The position numbers were made by a program, and so were the translations under genes. A stretch of 8,434 nucleotides of DNA from Syntrophaceae bacterium. Lineage in GTDB: Bacteria; Desulfobacterota; SM23-61. Below, in pieces: positions 5,767 through 8,434 of the stretch. Each line of letters opens with the position of its first letter. Positions within the stretch are counted from its first letter, which is position 1. Under the pieces are notes generated by a model that worked only from the letters and a program-made list of their open reading frames with translations, had not been told where the DNA came from and did no database searches. Where the stretch lies: NCBI GenBank assembly GCA_003154025.1, contig PMCE01000482.1:1-8434 (forward strand), written 5' to 3'.

Positions 5767-6903
5767 ATGAGACGGTCGATGCTTTTATGGATTTCTTTTC
5801 TTTTGGTAGCCGTTGTTTATTCTCCCGCATCGGCCAAAGAAAAAGGCAAGATCATCACCGCCGGGGATTTTTTCCCGGATTTTTCCTTCCCCTTGACCCT
5901 GCCCCGGGGGGAGATGGCATACCTGGGGCTTCCGACCAAATTCTTGGGCCTCATGAAGGGAGATACCTACACTCTGAAGGAGATCAAGGCCGACCTCGTC
6001 GTGGTGGAGTACATGAATAAATACTGTTTTCCCTGCCAACTGCAAGCTCCGGTGATGAACCAGGTTTACGAGACGGTGGGGAAGGATCCTCAATTGCGGG
6101 GAAGAGTCAAGTTTCTCGGGGTAGGGGCCGGGAATAACCAGACCGAAGTGGACTCTTTCAGAGCGGAGAAGAAGATCCCTTTTCCCATCATTCCTGATTC
6201 AAAATTTCTCGCTTACGAGGCGATTGGCGACCCCGTGGCGACTCCCTTTACCCTCTTGGTCCGGAGGACGAATTCCGGATGGATCGTGACGGGAGCCAGA
6301 ATCGGGCTGGTCAAAAGCCCGGAGACATGGATGAAAAAAATACAGGAATCTCTTGGGCCGGATTGGATTGCCATGGTGAGCCAGCAGAAAGACAATTCCT
6401 TCCAGGAGGCTAAGACCAAAAAGCTTTCTCTCGGTTACAGCCAAGAGGAGATTCTGCAAAAAGCCCGGGAATCCATGGTCAGCCGGAAATGGAAAGTCCA
6501 AAAGGTGGCAAAAGTGACTCTGCCCGACGAAGAGGATATCTTTGTGGGAGAGATTCAGGGGGGCAACCAAAAATTGTATCTCTTTTCCAAATTGATCACC
6601 CGGGCCCCCACCTGCGATATCTGCCACGCCACCCATTTTTCCCTGGTTTTTGACGAAAAAGGGATGGTCGTCAATTTCTTTCCCCTGCAGGTGACCAAGA
6701 TAAACAATGTCGCCTGGGATTCCCAGGAAATAGAAAAAATGAAACAGCGCCTGTTGGGCCGCTCTATTCTCCAGCCCGCGGACTTTGACCCCCAGGTGGA
6801 CTCCATCTCCTCGGCCACCATGACCGCAGCCCTGATCGTAGACAGTGTGAACAAAGCCAAGAGCCTCTACGAGGGATTGAAGGAGAAGGGGTACTTAAAA
6901 TAA
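5767..6903 (+). CDS. Exported thioredoxin-fold protein with CxxCH and FMN-binding-like tail
   Basis: From ATG at 5767 (AAGGGG just before it) this encodes 378 residues. MRRSMLLWISFLLVAVVYSPASA is a Sec signal peptide, probably cleaved after Ala23, so the protein acts outside the cytoplasm, likely in the periplasm. Residues about 30-225 look like a TlpA/AhpC-type thioredoxin fold: LVVVEYMNKYCFPCQLQAPV holds the redox pair Cys87-Phe-Pro-Cys90, and DPVATPFTLLV holds the cis-Pro-type segment. Residues about 250-378 contain Cys283-Asp-Ile-Cys286-His287, a c-type haem attachment motif. They end with an FMN-binding-domain pattern: FDEKGMVVNFFPL, then Asp345-SISSAT-Thr351 and LIVDSVNKA. The usual flavinylation motif has SGAT; here Ser349 replaces Gly. 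A role in extracytoplasmic thiol or electron transfer is inferred; partners are unknown. An upstream in-frame ATG (5668) would bury the signal peptide and precedes the promoter. Confidence 0.85.
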   Translation: MRRSMLLWISFLLVAVVYSPASAKEKGKIITAGDFFPDFSFPLTLPRGEMAYLGLPTKFLGLMKGDTYTLKEIKADLVVVEYMNKYCFPCQLQAPVMNQVYETVGKDPQLRGRVKFLGVGAGNNQTEVDSFRAEKKIPFPIIPDSKFLAYEAIGDPVATPFTLLVRRTNSGWIVTGARIGLVKSPETWMKKIQESLGPDWIAMVSQQKDNSFQEAKTKKLSLGYSQEEILQKARESMVSRKWKVQKVAKVTLPDEEDIFVGEIQGGNQKLYLFSKLITRAPTCDICHATHFSLVFDEKGMVVNFFPLQVTKINNVAWDSQEIEKMKQRLLGRSILQPADFDPQVDSISSATMTAALIVDSVNKAKSLYEGLKEKGYLK

Positions 6904-6935
6904 AATTGCGGATTTAAAGACCGAAAAAAAAGAGA

Positions 6936-7033
6936 GTGGAATTCGGAATGCAGAATGTAAAGAACCGCACCAAGAGAATCTCAAAGGGGAAAGTCCGGAA
7001 ATCGAAATTTGTAGGGGCGCGCGGCGCGCGCCC
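6936..7033 (+). repeat. GC palindrome plus AATTCGGAATGC word, copy 2
   Basis: 6936-6951 repeats GTGGAATTCGGAATGC, and 7015-7033 repeats the 19-base GC palindrome of 3620-3638. Orientation is opposite to copy 1, with the same order but 61 rather than 7 bases between the two parts. It lies in the 253-base spacer between the thioredoxin-like gene and selC, which otherwise holds no gene. The palindrome is preceded by TTTGTAGG, the lead-in I associate with small dispersed palindromic elements in many bacterial genomes. Confidence 0.7.
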
Positions 7034-7141
7034 GTGAAGGGTCTGGGAAAAGAAACTCTAGGATTGCAGGATACAGGCTTCCGTTTCCAAGTGAAGACCT
7101 TTCATTCAAAGAAATTTTTCTCGCGCTCCCTAAGAATAAGG

Positions 7142-7147
7142 TATACT
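7142..7147 (+). promoter_or_regulatory. Probable -10 box of selC
   Basis: TATACT lies 9 bases before the tRNA-Sec 5' end, a fitting place for transcription starting a few bases upstream of the tRNA. No good -35 box is seen at 16-18 bases, so the promoter may be weak or need an activator. Confidence 0.45.
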
Positions 7148-7156
7148 AGCGACAAC

Positions 7157-7254
7157 GGAAGTGGATAGGGCACTGGTGGCTCTCCTGGACTTCAAATCCA
7201 GTGTGCCGTCTGAGCAAGGCGGCAGGTGGGTTCGATTCCCATGCACTTCCGCCA
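7157..7254 (+). tRNA. selC: tRNA-Sec (UCA anticodon), selenocysteine tRNA
   Basis: This is a 98-base tRNA with encoded CCA, of the length expected for bacterial selenocysteine tRNA. The acceptor 5' strand GGAAGTGG faces GCACTTCC: seven pairs are perfect, and the eighth, normally paired in this family, is G opposite G. The anticodon stem CTGGA/TCCAG carries loop CTTCAAA with TCA (7192-7194), which reads UGA. The long variable arm GCCGTC/GGCGGC has a 7-base loop. The T arm is GTGGG-TTCGATT-CCCAT, discriminator G. It is charged with serine, converted to selenocysteinyl-tRNA by SelA and delivered by SelB at UGA codons with a SECIS element. Its presence implies that the organism makes selenoproteins, though none is visible in this window. 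An integrase gene ends 30 bases downstream, marking it as an attachment site. Confidence 0.95.
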
Positions 7255-7284
7255 ACTTACAACACGCCATTTCTTAACCCCTCC

Positions 7285-8430
7285 TCAATTCCTGTTTTGG
7301 TCAACACTTTCCAGATAAGACCCCATTTGGGCAACAGCCCTTCTTTTGTCTTCCTCGTCCACGGAATCGTACCAACGGTCCATGGTTGGGCCGGAATGAC
7401 CGGTGATCGCCATCCGAACGTTTTGAGGGACCCCAGCCTTCCTCATGAGGGTCACAAAGGAATGCCTGACGGAATGGAAAGTGATCCCCTCCGAGTGGGC
7501 CCGCCCGTAAAGGATCCCCACTTCCTCGCAGGCCTTTCTGAGAGATTCCCGGATACCCTGGAGTGGCTTCCCCTGCTGCAGGAAAACGTGATCGTCGTGA
7601 ATGGCCCGGGGGATCATCTTTAAGATCTGGTAGAGCTCCTTACAGATTGGGATCGTCCGGGCCTCCCGATCCTTCGTGTCCCCGGCCTCCAGGCGGATGA
7701 CCTTGTTTTTCATGTCCACCTTGCTCCACATGAGGTGATTGATTTCACCTTTGCGCATGCCGGTGTAAAAACTGGCGCTGAAAAAGGCCTGGGCGTGCCA
7801 GGGCAGCCTCTCCATGATCTTGTTGAACTGTTCCCCAGTGATTACCGCTTTACGGGCGTTCGAGCCTGGCTTGAGCAGCTTCTTGATTCTGAAAGCCTTC
7901 AAGGTTTCTCCGCTCACAAGGTCGTCGTCAAAGGCCTTTCGGATCACCCGGCCGGCCGCCCCGACCTCATGGTCAACGGTAGCATCGGCCAGGCCTTCGG
8001 TCTTCCTCTTGGCCTGGTGGTTCTCCAGATCGCTTCTCTTAATTTGATTCACGATTCTGTTCCCGAATTTCTGATTGAACTTTTCGAGATAGATCTTTTG
8101 AGTGGGGTAATAGGCCCGGGCCTTGACCTTCTCCAGCCCCAGATACCAATCTGTGAGCTCCTGGAAGGTCATCTTCGCTTCCGGCCTGATATCAAAGATC
8201 CGGTTCTCTCTCTTTTGAACCTTGCGCTTCGCGTCCGCGGCCCTCGCGTATTCGATCGAAGCCGCGCTCTCTCCGGTCAGCTTTTCAAACTTCTGCTTTC
8301 CCCCGGGGAACCGGTAGGCAATCCAGTAATTGACCTTGCCCGATCTCTTCGCCTTCTCCAGGTCCGCGCCGCATCCTCTCCCCCTTTTGCTCAGCATCTT
8401 TTGCTCTTGGCCGTTTGCCTTCTGTGGCAA
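7285..8430 (-). CDS. Tyrosine recombinase (phage-type integrase) next to selC
   Basis: 381 residues are readable from a TTG at 8430, and the frame is still open at the window edge, so the true start may be outside; an ATG at 8397 is another option. It is a site-specific recombinase that cuts and rejoins att sites through a covalent tyrosine link. The N-terminal part (about 30-80) has NYWIAYRFPGGKQKFEKLTG, an arm-binding-like domain. Residues about 88-190 form the core-binding SAM-like helical domain. The catalytic domain has Arg226 (YTGMRKGEI), Lys253 (GDTKDREAR), His319 and Arg322 (FHSVRH), His345 (TGHSG) and nucleophile Tyr354 (RWYDSVDEEDKRRA). All are present, so it should be active. The stop lies 30 bases past the selC CCA end, in convergent orientation. 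This suggests an integrative element inserted at the selC 3' end and extending rightward beyond the window. Confidence 0.92.
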   Translation of the reverse strand: MPQKANGQEQKMLSKRGRGCGADLEKAKRSGKVNYWIAYRFPGGKQKFEKLTGESAASIEYARAADAKRKVQKRENRIFDIRPEAKMTFQELTDWYLGLEKVKARAYYPTQKIYLEKFNQKFGNRIVNQIKRSDLENHQAKRKTEGLADATVDHEVGAAGRVIRKAFDDDLVSGETLKAFRIKKLLKPGSNARKAVITGEQFNKIMERLPWHAQAFFSASFYTGMRKGEINHLMWSKVDMKNKVIRLEAGDTKDREARTIPICKELYQILKMIPRAIHDDHVFLQQGKPLQGIRESLRKACEEVGILYGRAHSEGITFHSVRHSFVTLMRKAGVPQNVRMAITGHSGPTMDRWYDSVDEEDKRRAVAQMGSYLESVDQNRN

Positions 8431-8434
8431 AAAG

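Noticed and set aside
3620..7033. Inverted repeats as ends of a transposon carrying rsmE, prmA and the redox gene
   Set aside because: The two composite copies differ in internal spacing, no target duplication or transposase is present, and the enclosed genes are housekeeping.
7268..7282. TAACCCC after selC matching TAACCCC after tRNA-Phe
   Set aside because: Seven shared bases are too few to claim a common attachment core.

Overview
The window looks like chromosomal DNA of an anaerobic, probably Desulfobacterota (delta-proteobacterium-like) bacterium. This is an inference. It rests on a selenocysteine tRNA, a secreted thioredoxin-like protein that also carries a CxxCH haem motif and a flavin-binding tail, and gene-to-gene spacers built of short degenerate repeated words and GC palindromes of a kind I associate with such genomes. 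No rRNA or other taxonomic marker is present.

Left part (1-2428): the 5' end of a secreted Fn3-like protein gene (minus strand) runs off the left edge. It is followed by about 2 kb without an intact gene. This stretch is AT-rich at first and then holds eroded coding remnants. The clearest is a truncated N-terminus of a Cas6-type RAMP endoribonuclease. A second remnant is broken by several frame changes, and a third is a short plus-strand fragment. The stretch ends at the terminator of a tRNA-Phe gene, so it may be an old, decayed insertion downstream of that tRNA.

Core part (2429-6903): tRNA-Phe(GAA) has a strong promoter. Three housekeeping-type genes on the minus strand follow, in transcription order prmA (ribosomal protein L11 methyltransferase), rsmE (16S rRNA m3U1498 methyltransferase) and a zinc-ribbon/RDD membrane protein. 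prmA and rsmE both modify the ribosome and form a common bacterial gene pair. Facing away from prmA, with a back-to-back promoter pair, is a gene for an exported thioredoxin-fold protein with CxxC, CxxCH and an FMN-binding-type C-terminus.

Right part (6904-8434): after a spacer with a second copy of a GC palindrome comes selC, the tRNA-Sec(UCA) gene. A tyrosine recombinase gene ends 30 bases past its CCA end. This is the classic arrangement of an integrative element using selC as attachment site. The element would extend to the right, beyond the window.

I see no CRISPR array, no intact cas locus and no complete novel multi-gene system. The items most worth a second look are the selC-integrase junction, the cas6 remnant, the multi-redox-motif secreted protein, and the repeated-word spacers that also appear to have altered the C-terminus of PrmA.
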